DNA of 64,000 nucleotides from positions 1 to 64,000 of the forward strand of contig CAVUFN010000025.1 of the NCBI GenBank assembly GCA_963740765.1, read 5' to 3'. How positions within the stretch are numbered: position 1 is the stretch's first letter; each line of letters opens with the position of its first letter. Under the pieces are notes generated by a model, which made no database searches, was not told the origin of the DNA, and saw only the letters and a program-made list of their open reading frames with translations. Position numbers and translations under genes: made by a program. This DNA is from DATLGB01 sp963740765 (GTDB lineage: Bacteria > Actinomycetota > Thermoleophilia > Solirubrobacterales > Solirubrobacteraceae). Of the stretch, positions 17,388-28,158 are shown piece after piece.

Positions 17388-19006
17388 GTCCTTCCTCGAA
17401 GCAGACGTCGTCGTCGTCGGCAGCGGTGCCGCCGGCTTCTCCGCGGCGCTCAGCGCCCAACGCGGCGGCGCCGAGGTGCTCATGCTCGAGAAGGCCTCGT
17501 GGCTCGGCGGGACGACCTTGAAATCGTCGTGCTGGGCGTGGTACCCCAACCACGCCGGGGTCCGCGTCGACGGCCACGTCGACGAGAAGGTCGACGCCAT
17601 GCGGTACATGGCGCGCCTGTCACAGCCGGAGGCCTACGACCCGGCGTCGCCGACGCTCGGTCTCGCGCGCTGGCGCCACGAGCTGCTCGAGGCCTTCTAC
17701 GACAACGCGGCCGACGCCACCGAGGCCCTCGAGTCATCCGGCGTGCACCAGATCTCCCTGCCGGACTTCCCCGACTACTACTCCTTCCTCCCCGAGAACC
17801 GGACCCCGTGCGGCCGCACGCTCAAGCCGGCCACCGCGAGCGGCGAGGGAGCTGGCGCGGACGAGTTCATCCGCCAGGGCGCGGCCGCGGTCGAAGGCGC
17901 CGGTGGCCGGATCCTCACCGAGCACGCCGTCACGCGCCTGCGGTTCGACGGCGACACCGTCGTCGGCGTCGTCGCCGAGCACGCCGGCCAGGAGATCACC
18001 GTCCACGCGCGCCGCGGGGTGGTGTTCGGCAGCGGCGGCTTCGGCCAGAGCCATGCCAAGCGCGCCGACTACCTGGCCGCGCCGATCCTCGGCAGCTGCG
18101 CGGCGCCTGGCAACACGGGCGACTTCATCGACATGACCGCCGATCTCGGCGTGTCGCTGCGCAACATGACCTACCCGTGGATGACGCTGATGGTGCTCGA
18201 GCAGGCCGTGAGTGACGACCCCGGCGTGAAGAGCCTGTTCCACCCGCCGGGCGACAGCATGCTGTTCGTCAACGGGGCGGGCCGGCGGACGCTCAACGAG
18301 AAGGCGCCGTACAACGAGATGGCGCAGATGCTGCAGCGCTGGGACGTTCGCGACGCCACCTACCCCGACCTCTTCCAGTTCATGGTCTGGGACCAGGCGT
18401 GCCAGGACATCCATGCCAACGACCGGCCCGCCAACCCGATCCGTCCGGCCGGCACGCCGGCGCCGCACGTGGTCTCGGGCGCGACACTGGAGGACCTCGC
18501 GGCGGCGCTCGCCGACCGCGTCGCCGAGCTCTCGGACCGGGCTCCGGCGCTCCGCATCGCTGATGACTTCGCCGCGCAGCTGCGCGCGTCGATCGACCGC
18601 TTCAACGCCGGCGCCCGCGACGGCGAGGACCCGGACTTCCAGCGCGGCGAGACGCCGATCGAGCAGGCGTTCAACTCGCTGTTCACCGGCGGCATCCGCG
18701 ACGAGCGCAACCCGATGCTGTGCCCGCTGGCGAACACAGGCCCGTACTACGCGACGATCATCGTCCCGGCGGCGCTGGACACCAAGGGCGGGCCCGATGA
18801 TCAACACACGCGCCGAGGTCATCCGCCACGACGGCACACCGATCCCCGGACTCTTCGGCGCGGGCAACTGCGTCGCCTCGCCGGCCGGAAAGTCCTACTG
18901 GGCCGCGGGCGCGACGATCGGCCCGGCCGTCACCTTCGGCTACCTCGCCGGCCTGCACGCAGCGAGCCGCCCGGTGCGGCAGCCGGCTGAGGCGGTGACG
19001 GCGTGA
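17380..19006 (+). CDS. FAD-dependent 3-ketosteroid dehydrogenase-like oxidoreductase, frame break near 18793
   Basis: The flavoprotein has about 541 residues. FAD-binding VVVGSGAAGFSAALSAQ is at the N-terminus, followed by EKASWLGGTTLKSS. The C-terminus (DTKGGP, then LFGAGNCVASPAGKSYW and AGATIGPAVTFGYLAG) closely follows the 3-ketosteroid delta1-dehydrogenase/fumarate reductase flavoprotein family. The single shift at about 18793 separates KGGP from the last 70 residues. It would introduce a double bond next to a ketone. Start ATG 17380 is chosen because the Rossmann motif follows directly. A steroid substrate is not proven; cyclic or terpenoid ketones are equally possible. Confidence 0.8.
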
Positions 19007-19557
19007 GCCTCGAGGACCGCGTCAGAGCGCTCGAGGACGAGGCGGCCATCCGCAACCTCGCCGCTCGCTACTGCTTCGTCATCGACGACCGCGACCTCGA
19101 CGGCATCGGGGCGTGCTTCTGCGAGGACGGCGGCTTCCGTTCCGTCGACGGCAAGATGGACGCGACCAGCCGCCAGGCCGTCATGGACCAGTACGACGAG
19201 CGCTTCGAAGCGCTCGGGCCGGCCAACCACATCGCCCATCACCACGAGGTCGTGCTCGACCCGTCGGACCCCGACCGCGCGACCGGGAGGGTCAACGCCC
19301 ACGCCGAGGTCGTGCGCCTCGGCAAGGTGATGATCACGGCGCTGCGCTACGACGACGTCTACCGGCGCGACCCGGACGGCCAGTGGCGCTTCGCCGACCG
19401 GCTGCTCTCGTTCTTTTACTACCTCGAGCCGTCCGACTACGCCGAGTACTTCGGCCGCCTCGATCGCAACCACGCATACGACACGCCCCACGCCGCCGAC
19501 ATCCCGGAGGGGCTGGAGAGCTTCAAGCAGTACTACCAGAGGAGAGAGAACCCATGA
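19003..19557 (+). CDS. SnoaL-like (NTF2-fold) protein
   Basis: This is a 184-residue protein of the SnoaL_4/ring-hydroxylating small-subunit-like fold. It opens with LEDEAAIRNLAARYCFVIDDRDLDGI, carries a central HIAHHHEVVLDP strand and ends with a WRFADRLLSFFYY region. The fold includes isomerases, dehydratases and small subunits without catalysis, so function is open. It lies between a ketosteroid-dehydrogenase-like gene and the HyuA-like gene, with four-base overlaps on both sides, which suggests a role in the same pathway, for example isomerising an unsaturated ketone. Confidence 0.75.
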   Translation: MSLEDRVRALEDEAAIRNLAARYCFVIDDRDLDGIGACFCEDGGFRSVDGKMDATSRQAVMDQYDERFEALGPANHIAHHHEVVLDPSDPDRATGRVNAHAEVVRLGKVMITALRYDDVYRRDPDGQWRFADRLLSFFYYLEPSDYAEYFGRLDRNHAYDTPHAADIPEGLESFKQYYQRRENP

Positions 19558-21628
19558 CCGTGAGAGTTGGCGTTGACGTCGGTGGCACGTTCACCGACGC
19601 CGTCATGGTCGACGAGAGACAGCGGCGTCGTCACACGCACGAAGGTGCTGACCACCGCCCAGGACCAGTCCGAGGGCACGCTTGGCGCGCTGCAGCGACT
19701 GGTGGACGAGCCCGCGAAGACTGTCGTCGTTCCATCACGGCTACACGGTCGGGCTCAACGCTGCGCTGACCCGCCGCGGCGCGAAGGCCGGGATGCTCGT
19801 GACCGCAGGGTCACCGCGACACCGTCGACCACGGCCGCGTCTGGCGCCCGTTCGACGTCAACCTCTACGACCCGACGTGGGAGCGCCCGCACCAGGAGCG
19901 CCCGGTCGTCGAGCGCCGGCTGCGGCGCGAGGTCCCCGAGCGGATGCGCGAGAACGGCGACGTCCTGCTGCCGCTCGACGAGGAGGCCACCCGCCGCGAG
20001 CTCGAGTTCCTCAAGGCCGAGGGCGTCGAGGCGATCGGCATCTGCTTCATGCAACGCCTACGAGCATCCCGAGCACGAGGCAGCGGGTGCGCGAGATCGT
20101 GGCCGAGGTCCTGCCCGACGCCTACGTCCAGACCTCGCAGATCTGGCCGCTGGCCCGCGAGTTCGAGCGCACCTTCGTCGTCATGCTCGACGCCTACACC
20201 GGCCCGCCCGTCGTGACGTACCTCAAGCGGCTCGAGGAGCGGCTCGCTGACGCCGGCTTCGACTCCCGCGTGGAGATCATGCAGATGGACGGCGGGCCTG
20301 CGGTCGATCGAGTCCGTCAAGCAGGCGCCGGTCTACACGCTGCAGTCGGGCCCGGTGGCCGGGCTGCTCGGCGCCGAGACCTACTCGCGCGAGCTGCTCG
20401 ACGGCCGCGACCTCGTCTGCCTCGACATCGGCGGCACCTCCTCTGACCTCGGGGTCATCCTCGGCGGCCGTGCCGAGGTCACCAACGAGTGGGAGCTCGA
20501 GCACGCGATCCCGCTGGCGATCACCACGCTCGACGTGCGCTCCATCGGCGCCGGCGGCGGTCAGCCTGATCGACGTCGACGAGGTCGGCTCGCTGCAGGT
20601 CGGACCGGAGTCGGCCGGCTCGGATCCCGGCCCGGCCTGTTACGGCCGCGGCGCGCAGCTGCCGGCGATGACGGACGCCTACGTCGCGATGGGCCTGCTC
20701 CAGCCGGAGCTGTTCCTCGGCGGCGAGATGAAGCTCGACAAGGCTGCCGCGCTTGAGCAGCTCGGCCGCATCGCGGACAAGCTCGGCATGGAGCCCGTCG
20801 CGCTCGCCCAGGGCGCGTACCACATCGCCAACACGAAGATCGCTGCCGCGGTGGCCGCGATGACCACGCACCGTGGCCTGGATCCGCGCGAGTTCTCGCT
20901 GCTGGCCTACGGCGCCGCGGGACCGATGCACGGCGTCGCCGTGGCGCGCGAGCTCGGGATCACCGAGGTCGTCGTCCCGTACTTCCCGGGCGGCTTCTCC
21001 GCGTTCGGGATGATCGCCAGCCGGTCGCGCGTCGAGTACTCCAACGCGACGATGGCGACCATGGACCAGCTCGGCCCCGACTCGCTGAGCGCCACGCTGA
21101 ACGAGCTGGCGGACACGTGCCGCGCGGACCTCGTCGCGCAGGGCCTGGCGACCGAGGACATCACGATCGAGGCGCCTACTACGCGATGTACGCGGGCCAG
21201 GGGCAGGACAACCGGCTGCCGCTGCCGGGCATCGACCTCACCGCTGCGGACATCGAGCAGGTCGCGGAGGAGTTCCACGCCTTCTACGACCGCCGCTTCG
21301 GCTACCGCGCCCCGGAGATCCCGATCTTCGTGACGTCGGTGTCCGTGGTCGGCTTCGGCCCGCGCCCGGAGATCACGCTGCCGTCCGGCGACGAGTCGGA
21401 CGCCGCCGCCGACGACCGGCGTCGAGCGCGCCGTGATCATGACGCGCCGAGCTCAACATGGACGGCGGCTCGCATCCCGACTCGCCGTTCTACGACCGCG
21501 ACCTGCTCCGCGAGGGCGACGAGGTCCGCGGCCCCGCCATCATCGACGATCACCTCGGGACGATCGTCGTCAACCCCGGTGCCGTCGCCCGCGTGGCGAG
21601 CCACGGCACGCTCCGGATCGAGGTCTAA
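19554..21628 (+). CDS. Hydantoinase A / acetone-carboxylase beta-like subunit, about ten frame breaks
   Basis: The restored product has about 690 residues and belongs to the HyuA/5-oxoprolinase/acetone carboxylase family, ATP-dependent ring-opening or carboxylating enzymes. Motifs are GVDVGGTFTDAV at the start, GYTVGLNAAL, VLDIGGTSSDLG-type DIGGTSSDLGVILGG near 20430, SAGSDPGPACYG near 20620, and AYGAAGPMHGVAVARELG near 20910. Breaks lie near 19620, 19729, 19813, 20051, 20083, 20298, 20571, 21176, 21418 and 21455. All but one act as an extra base, and the joined frame has no internal stop. Partner of the next gene. Acetophenone/acetone carboxylation is as plausible as hydantoin cleavage. Confidence 0.75.
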
Positions 21629-21631
21629 GCC

Positions 21632-23666
21632 ATGGACGACGGAACCGAAGTTCTTCATGACGGCGGCGGAGGTCGAGGCCGAGTACGGCGTCGACCTGAT
21701 CACCGCCGAGACGCTGCGCAACGGCTACATCGAGGCCACCCGCCAGATGTTCGGGACGCTGCTGCGCAGCGCGTTCTCGAACATCATCCGCGACGGCATG
21801 GACTTCGGCGTCTGCGTCCACCTCGTCAACGACGACGGCACGACCGAGATGGTCGGCGATCACCGAGGGCTGCACGCAGTTCGCCTTCACCCACCAGCAC
21901 ATGACCAACATGGTCCTCGACGAGTACGGCATCGAGAACCTGGGCCCGGGCGACACGCTGGTCTGCAACGACGCGTTTCGCGGCGGCATCCACTTCGGCG
22001 ACCTGAACTTCTTCCGGGTCATCCACGACGAGCACGGCAAGCCCGCGTTCGTGGTCTCCGACGCCGCCCACGTGTTCGACATCGGCGGCCCGGTGGCCGG
22101 CGGGTTCAACACCGCCGCGACGTCGATGTACGAGGAGGGGCTGCGGCTCTCCCCGATGCTCATCACGTCGAGCGACGAGCCCGTGCGGTCGGTCGATCAA
22201 CCTGCTGCTGGAGAACACGCGCAGCCCGCTGCACATGATCGGCGACGTCCGTGCGCTGCTCGGCACGCTGAAGGCCGGCGAGGAGCGGGTGCGCGCAGCT
22301 GATGGACCGCTACGGCGACCGATGCCGCCAAGGGCGCCGGCCGCTACCCGCTCGGGCTGTCGGAGCGGCGCATGCGGCACGGCGCTGGCCGAAGCGCCCG
22401 ACGGGGACTACGACGACGAGATCCAGCTCGACGACGACGGCATCTCGACCGATCCGATCACCCTCAAGGTCGCAGGTCCGCGTCCGCGGCGCCGAGGCGG
22501 AGATCGACTTCTCGGGCACCGACCCGCAGGCGCTCGGCGCCGTGTCGACCGGCTGGCAGGAGGCGGCACGCGCGCGTCGTCGGGCCGAAGGTCGTCCTCG
22601 ATCCGCGCCACCCGATGAACGCCGGCGCGATGCGCCCGTTCCAGGTGCTGATGGCCGCCGGGCTCGATGGTGCTCGGACTGCCGCCGTCCTCACAGTCCA
22701 ACCACGTCGAGACGGGCGCCAAGGTCGCCCGGCTGCTGACGCACGTCATGTCCGACATGCGTTCCCGAGCGCGCCGTGGCCGACGACTCCGGCACCTCCG
22801 GCGCGCTCATCGCCGGCGGCATCGACACACGCCCGGGCCTGGAGGGGCAGCCCTTCGGCGGCGCCTTCGTGTTCGGCGGGGGCTGGGGCGGCACGAGCAA
22901 GGCCGACGGCATCTCCTTCTGCCAGTCGTCGCTCTACAACTGCCGCGCGGTCATCGTCGAGTACACGGAGAAGTCGGCACCGATCGTCATCTGGGAGCAC
23001 GCCCGCGCGATCGACTCGGCGGGCGCCGGTGAGAACCGGGGCGGCTTCGGCGCCGTGTGGTCGATCGAGGCGCTCTCGGACACGTACTGCACGCCGATCG
23101 TCGACTCGTCGAAGTTCGCGGCGGAGGGCGTCGAGGGCGGCGGTGGCGGCGCCACGTCATGGGGTGCGCTCGTGACCAAGCACGACGACGGCGGCGTGCG
23201 GGCCTGGAACGGCGTCGTGCCGGTCAAGCGACTGACGCCGCTGTTCGGCGCGTTCGACGAGCAGGGGCGACCGGATCCCGACGCCGAGTGGGGACGCAAC
23301 ACGCTCCTGCAGACCTCCAAGCCGACGGCGTATCTGCTCAAGGCCGGGGAGATCCTGCGAATCCAGATCGCCTGCGCCGCCGGCTACGGCGATCCGCTGG
23401 CCCGTGAGGCCGAGCGGGTGCTCGACGACGTCACCGCAGAGCTCGTCTCGATCACTCAGGCGGCCGACGTCTACGGCGTGCGCATCGCCAGCGACGGCGG
23501 GCACTTGACGCTTGACGCCGAAGGCACCCGCGAGCTGCGCGAGCAGCTCGCCGCCGGCCGCGACGACGGCCAGGTCAACACGCCGCTGGCGTTTTTCCGG
23601 CAGTGGCCGCTCGACGACGCGGAGTTGTCCGCGCTCGCGAACAACGCGATCCCGATGGAGGTCTAG
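21632..23666 (+). CDS. Hydantoinase B / acetone-carboxylase alpha-like subunit, many frame breaks in the 5' half
   Basis: This is the second large subunit of the HyuAB/acetone-carboxylase-like enzyme. The 5' half is recognisable in pieces (AEYGVDLITAETLRNGYIEA; NDAFRGGIHFGDLNF; FSGTDPQALGAVSTGWQ). The 3' half from 22776 is continuous (GGGWGGTSKADGISFCQSSL, ENRGGFGAVWSIEAL, AGYGDPLAREAERVLDDV). Frame breaks occur near 21640, 21863, 22195, 22298, 22322, 22372, 22473, 22668 and 22762, mostly as an extra base, then stop abruptly. ATG 21632 follows the HyuA stop by three bases. The metal-binding ligands were not verifiable across the broken frames. Confidence 0.75.
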
Positions 23667-23668
23667 AG

Positions 23669-23953
23669 ATGGGCATCAACGACCGCATGGTCTTCCAGAC
23701 GCCGGGTCGCGACGCGATGACCGTGGTCAAGGCGGCGGTGGCAGGGCAGTCCTGCCCCGCGTGCGGATCCTCCGACATCGCCCGCTACCCCGTGGGCAAC
23801 GTGATGGGTCCGCGGATCGTCACGAAGTGCCAGTCCTGCTACCACAGCCTGTCCGTCGAGCGGCCCACCGAGCAGGACAACTGGCCGCCGTTCCGGCCGC
23901 TCACCTACGACTGGGCCGCGTCGGACGCAGAGCACGCCGCAACCCTCAAGTAG
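23669..23953 (+). CDS. Small zinc-ribbon protein of the HyuAB-like enzyme
   Basis: This is a 94-residue protein with two CxxC pairs, SCPACGSSD (about residue 30) and KCQSCYHS (about residue 55), forming a zinc ribbon. ATG 23669 lies two bases after the HyuB-like stop. Acetone carboxylase has a small zinc-containing gamma subunit, and related carboxylases carry extra small subunits, so this could be a third subunit of the complex. Sequence similarity to the known gamma subunit was not obvious by eye. An alternative is a scaffold or rubredoxin-like electron carrier. Confidence 0.6.
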   Translation: MGINDRMVFQTPGRDAMTVVKAAVAGQSCPACGSSDIARYPVGNVMGPRIVTKCQSCYHSLSVERPTEQDNWPPFRPLTYDWAASDAEHAATLK

Positions 23954-23958
23954 GCGGC

Positions 23959-25587
23959 ATGAGCGAGGACACGATCATCGTCGTCGGCGCGGGCCTCTCG
24001 GGGCTCGCGACCGCACTCGAAGCCGCCCGGCGCGGCCGCACGGTCACGGTCTTCGAGGCCGCCGACCGCGTGGGCGGTGCCGCCGCCTACAGCGGCGGCC
24101 AGGTCTGGGTGGGCGGCAACCACGTCGCGGCCCGCGAGGGGTACGAGGACGACCTCGAGGCCACGGAGACGTACGTCCGCGCCATCGGCCACGACCATCC
24201 CGAGCTGCTCGACGAGGACGCGATGCGGCGCTGGCTGACGACCGCGCCCGAGGCCGCTGAGCACTGGGAGGACATCGGCGCGATCACCTGGCAGGTCATC
24301 CCGGGCCTGACCGACTACCACTCCGACGCGGACGGCGCCTTCGGCGTGGGCCGCTACATCACCACAGTCCCGTTCGAGGGATCGGACCTCGGGGCGTGGC
24401 GCGAGCGCCTCAACGTCAGCCCGCACTTTCCCGTTGGCAAGACCTACGAGGAGATCGCTGCCGTCGGCCGTCGCCAGGCCGAGATGGATCTCGCCAAGGG
24501 GGTCGAAGGCGACCCCCTGACCTTCGGCACCGGACTGGTCGCGAGCTTCCTCGCCCGGACTGTGCAGGAGGAGGGCGTGGAGATTCTGGTCGGCCATCGC
24601 GTGGTCGAGCTGCTCGCGGACGATGCCGGCGTGATCGGTGCCGTCGCCGAAGGCCCGGACGGCGCGCGCGTCGAGCGGCGCGGCCCGGTCGTCCTGGCGA
24701 CGAGCTCCTACGACCGCGACCCCGAGCTGGTGGCCGAGTTCCTCGACATCGCCGAGGAGAACTTCGGCAGCGTCGCGCCGCGCTCCCTGCGCGGCGACGG
24801 GATCAGGCTGGCTCGCGCCGTCGGCGGGACCACCGCGCGGATCCCGGCGACCAACGTCCCGATGCTCCCGGGCTGGGAGTCCGACAACGAGCCGGGCTAC
24901 ACCTACGGGCCGGAGTACGCCTTGCCCGGCGCGATCATGGTCGACGGCACCGGCAGCCGCTTCTGCGACGACTCCTACTACATCGACATCATCCGCAAGG
25001 CCGTCGCGGCCGGCTCGCCGCACCTGCCGTGCTTCATGGTCTGGGACGACGAGCACCGCGAGCGGTACGGCCTCGGCGAGACCCTGCCCGGCGGCGAGTA
25101 CCCGCCGGGCCAGGTCACGTCGGCCGCGACGCTGGAGGAGCTCGGCGCTGCGCTGGGCATCGACGGTGATGGTCTCGCCCGCGCGGTCGAGCGCTTCAAC
25201 GAGCACGCCGTGCGCGGGGAGGACCCGGAGTTCGGACGCGGGACGGTGCCGTTCGTGCGCAGCTACGCCGGGGATCCGTCCCACGAGCTAAACCCGCTTG
25301 TCGGCCCACTGGACCGCGGGCCGTATCACGGCATGCGGCTCGTGATCGTGGGTACGGGCATCGGGTCCAGCGGCGTGCGCATCGACGGCGACGGGCATGT
25401 GCTCGACGACTCGAGCGCGGCACTGCGCGGGCTGTACGCCGTCGGCTCCTGCGCCGCGTTGACGTCCTCGGGCAGCGGCTACAACAGCGGCTTCGCTCTC
25501 GGGCGCGGACTCACGCTGGCCTACCTGGTCGCGCGCGAGCTCGCGGGCGATCCCGTCCCGCGCGAGCACGCCGCGGCGCGGTCGTGA
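23959..25587 (+). CDS. FAD-dependent oxidoreductase (fumarate reductase/KstD-like)
   Basis: This 542-residue, intact flavoprotein has IIVVGAGLSGLATALEAARRG (FAD) at residues 6-26, EAADRVGGAAAYSGGQVWVG, a central substrate domain, and the C-terminal FAD-contact GLYAVGSCAALTSSGSGYNS. It belongs to the FAD_binding_2 family like the gene at 17380 but is clearly divergent, so the operon encodes two non-equivalent ring or side-chain dehydrogenases/reductases. ATG 23959 follows a GGCGG-like site six bases after the zinc-ribbon stop; the end overlaps the aldehyde dehydrogenase start. Confidence 0.8.
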   Translation: MSEDTIIVVGAGLSGLATALEAARRGRTVTVFEAADRVGGAAAYSGGQVWVGGNHVAAREGYEDDLEATETYVRAIGHDHPELLDEDAMRRWLTTAPEAAEHWEDIGAITWQVIPGLTDYHSDADGAFGVGRYITTVPFEGSDLGAWRERLNVSPHFPVGKTYEEIAAVGRRQAEMDLAKGVEGDPLTFGTGLVASFLARTVQEEGVEILVGHRVVELLADDAGVIGAVAEGPDGARVERRGPVVLATSSYDRDPELVAEFLDIAEENFGSVAPRSLRGDGIRLARAVGGTTARIPATNVPMLPGWESDNEPGYTYGPEYALPGAIMVDGTGSRFCDDSYYIDIIRKAVAAGSPHLPCFMVWDDEHRERYGLGETLPGGEYPPGQVTSAATLEELGAALGIDGDGLARAVERFNEHAVRGEDPEFGRGTVPFVRSYAGDPSHELNPLVGPLDRGPYHGMRLVIVGTGIGSSGVRIDGDGHVLDDSSAALRGLYAVGSCAALTSSGSGYNSGFALGRGLTLAYLVARELAGDPVPREHAAARS

Positions 25588-27059
25588 TGTCCACGACCGC
25601 GGTGCGCCCCGAGCCGCTCGTGTTGAGCCACCTGGTGATCGACGGCAAGCGGGTGGAGGGCGAGGGCCTGCCGGACGTCGTGCTCAACCCGGCCACGGAG
25701 GAGGTCGTCGCCGAGGTCAGGGCGGCGAGCCTCGCGCAGGCCGACGCGGCAATCCGCGGCGCCCGCCGGGCCGCCGACGACGGGCCGTGGCCGCGCATGT
25801 CGCCCGCGGAGCGGTCCCAGGCGCTCCATCGCTTTGCGGACGCGTTCGAGGCGCGGATCCCCGAGCTGGTGGCGACCATCGTCACCGAGGTCGGGACGCC
25901 CGTCTCGCTCGCCGAGCCGCTGCAGGTCGGCAGTGCGCTGACGCACCTGCGCCACTACGCGGACCTGGCGGCGCGCGACCTGTCCCGCGACCTCGGGCCG
26001 GCCACCGGGCCGCCCTCCCACAGCACGCTCGCCTACCGGCCGGCCGGCGTCGCCGTCGGTATCACGGCCTACAACTACCCGTTGATGCTGGCGGCGTCGA
26101 AGATCGGCGCCGCGATGGCGGCCGGGTGCACGACGGTGCTGCTGCCATCCCCGCGAACGCCGTTGACGTCGCTCGTCCTCGGTGAGCTGGGCCTCGAGGC
26201 CGAGCTCCCCCCCGGCGTCCTCAACGTGGTGGTCGGCGGAGCCGCGCTCGGCGCGGCGATCACGCAGCGCCCCGACGTCGACCGCGTGAGCTTCACGGGG
26301 TCGGTCGAGGTCGGCCAGGCGATCATGCGCCAGTGCGTGGACCACCTGAGCGGTGTGGTCCTCGAGCTCGGCGGCAAGTCGCCCGACATCGTCCTCCCCG
26401 GCTATCCGCTCGACGTTGAGAGCGTCCGCGGCATCCATCTGCGCTACCTGCGCAACGCAGGCCAGGGGTGTGCGTCGCCCACGCGCATCCTCGTCCCTCG
26501 GGAGAACCTGGACGAGTTCGCCGAGGCGACGCGCGCGGCGTACCCGACCATCGGCGTCGGCGACCCGTGGGATCCGGCGACCGTTGTCGGGCCCGTGATC
26601 CGCCCCGAGCACCGTGCCCGCGTCGAGGGGTTCGTGGAGCGGGCGCTCGCCGCGGGCGGCGAGATCGTGGCGGGAGGCGGACGCCCGGCCCTCGATCGTG
26701 GGTGGTACGTCAGCCCGACGCTCGTCGGCTCGGTGGAGCCGACCGCCGAGATCGCCCAGGAGGAGATCTTCGGCCCGGTCGGGGTGCTGCTGCCCTACGA
26801 CGACCTCGACGACGCGGTCCAGATCGCCAACGGGACGAAGTTTGGCCTCGCCGCCTACGTCCACGGCCCCGACCTCGACGAGGCGCGCAGCCTCGCGCCG
26901 AGACTGCGCGCCGGCACGGTCTATGTCAACGGCGGCGGCGGCATCCGCCCGGACGCCCCGTTCGGCGGCTGGGGTGCGAGCAGCATCGGCCGTGAGTGGG
27001 GCGAGGAGGGCGTGCGGGAGTACCTGGAGCCGCAGCACGTCCAGTGGCGTACAGGGTAA
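25584..27059 (+). CDS. Aldehyde dehydrogenase (first copy)
   Basis: The 491-residue NAD(P)-dependent aldehyde dehydrogenase has ITAYNYPLMLAASKIGAAMA (cofactor groove), VSFTGSVEVGQ, the catalytic glutamate in LELGGKSPD and the nucleophilic cysteine in NAGQGCASPTR; EEIFGPVGVLLPY is also present. It oxidises an aldehyde to an acid in the cytoplasm. GTG 25584 overlaps the preceding stop; an ATG directly follows it at 25587, so the true start is one of these two. A close paralog lies at 33450, in the transporter operon. Confidence 0.9.
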   Translation: MMSTTAVRPEPLVLSHLVIDGKRVEGEGLPDVVLNPATEEVVAEVRAASLAQADAAIRGARRAADDGPWPRMSPAERSQALHRFADAFEARIPELVATIVTEVGTPVSLAEPLQVGSALTHLRHYADLAARDLSRDLGPATGPPSHSTLAYRPAGVAVGITAYNYPLMLAASKIGAAMAAGCTTVLLPSPRTPLTSLVLGELGLEAELPPGVLNVVVGGAALGAAITQRPDVDRVSFTGSVEVGQAIMRQCVDHLSGVVLELGGKSPDIVLPGYPLDVESVRGIHLRYLRNAGQGCASPTRILVPRENLDEFAEATRAAYPTIGVGDPWDPATVVGPVIRPEHRARVEGFVERALAAGGEIVAGGGRPALDRGWYVSPTLVGSVEPTAEIAQEEIFGPVGVLLPYDDLDDAVQIANGTKFGLAAYVHGPDLDEARSLAPRLRAGTVYVNGGGGIRPDAPFGGWGASSIGREWGEEGVREYLEPQHVQWRTG

Positions 27060-27066
27060 ATCGGCC

Positions 27067-28047
27067 ATGGACTACGTCAACCTTGGGGCCACCGGTCTCC
27101 GCGTGTCCCAGCTGTGCATGGGGATGATGGCGTTCGGCGACGACGGCGATCGTCCCTGGATCCTCGACGAGGCCGCCGCCGAGCCGATCGTGCGCGCTGC
27201 GTGGGAGGGCGGCGTGACGTTCTTCGACACCGCCGACATGTACTCGGCGGGCGCCAGCGAAGTGGCGACCGGACGCCTCCTGCGGCAGTTCGCGACCCGA
27301 GACGAGGTCGTCGTCGCGACCAAGGTCTGCATGCCGACGACCCCCGGTGAGAACGGTCGCGGCCTGGGTCGCAAGCACATCCTCGCCGCGATCGACGCGT
27401 CGCTCGAGCGCTTGCAGATGGACTACGTGGACCTCTATCAGATCCACCGCTGGGACCCGCTGACGCCGATCGCGGAGACCATGGAGGCGCTGCACGACGT
27501 GGTCCGGGCCGGCAAGGCCCGGTTCATCGGTGCGAGCTCGATGTACGCGTGGCAGTTCGCCAAGGCGCAGTCAGTAGCGGAGCAGCACGGCTGGACGCGG
27601 TTCGTCGCCATGCAGAATCACTACAACCTCGTCTACCGCGAGGAGGAGCGCGAGATGCTGCCGCTGTGCGCTGACCAGGGCGTCGGGGTCATCCCCTGGA
27701 GCCCGCTCGCGCGCGGCATGCTCGCCGGCAACCGCGGACGCGACGGTGCGCGCAGCACCAAGCGGGCCGAGACCGACGCGGTGGCGGAATCGCTGTACGG
27801 CCACCCGAGCGACTTCGACGTCGTGGACCGCGTCGTGGAGATCGCCGCTGAGCGCGGCGTCAAGCCGGCTCAGGTCGCACTCGCCTGGCTGCACCACCAG
27901 CCGGGCGTGACGGCCCCGATCGTCGGCGCCACGAAGCTCTCGCACCTCGAGGACGCGCTGGTCGCGTGCGATCTCGCGCTCTCATTCGACGAGATCAAAC
28001 GCCTCGAAGGCCCCTATGTGCCGCACCCCGTGGCGGGACATTCATGA
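27067..28047 (+). CDS. Aldo/keto reductase
   Basis: This is a 326-residue NADPH-dependent aldo/keto reductase. The catalytic set is visible: aspartate and tyrosine in FFDTADMYSAG, lysine in VVATKVCMP, histidine in YQIHRWDPLTP; the cofactor motif IPWSPLARGMLAG and the tail APIVGATKLSHLEDAL follow. It resembles the YakC/Tas-like branch rather than mammalian-type enzymes. It is the last gene of the long operon; the stop is 111 bases before the permease ATG, with a new promoter in between. Confidence 0.9.
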   Translation: MDYVNLGATGLRVSQLCMGMMAFGDDGDRPWILDEAAAEPIVRAAWEGGVTFFDTADMYSAGASEVATGRLLRQFATRDEVVVATKVCMPTTPGENGRGLGRKHILAAIDASLERLQMDYVDLYQIHRWDPLTPIAETMEALHDVVRAGKARFIGASSMYAWQFAKAQSVAEQHGWTRFVAMQNHYNLVYREEEREMLPLCADQGVGVIPWSPLARGMLAGNRGRDGARSTKRAETDAVAESLYGHPSDFDVVDRVVEIAAERGVKPAQVALAWLHHQPGVTAPIVGATKLSHLEDALVACDLALSFDEIKRLEGPYVPHPVAGHS

Positions 28048-28063
28048 GTTTCTTCTTGAACCC

Positions 28064-28099
28064 TTGACATTGGGATCATTATAAGGGTTATAATCATCT
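28064..28099 (+). promoter_or_regulatory. Promoter of the ABC importer operon with operator-like motif
   Basis: TTGACA (28064-28069) and TATAAT (28089-28094) are consensus boxes with a long 19-base spacer. ATAATCATCTA directly overlaps the -10 and, read on the other strand (TAGATGATTATAA), matches the GATGATTAT core at 10144. Overlap with the -10 fits a repressor site. A GGAGAGAGAG ribosome site lies just before the ATG at 28159. Confidence 0.55.
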
Positions 28100-28158
28100 A
28101 GCTGTTCTGTTGTCGGTCTCTGAGGGAGCCGGCTGAACTACGGAGAGAGAGCTAGGTC

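Noticed and set aside
19620..22770. Extra bases appear to lie exactly between codons, suggesting a special decoding system
   Set aside because: Any one-base insertion can be parsed as lying at a codon boundary with at most one altered residue, so the pattern is produced by the way frames are joined. Only the direction bias is informative.
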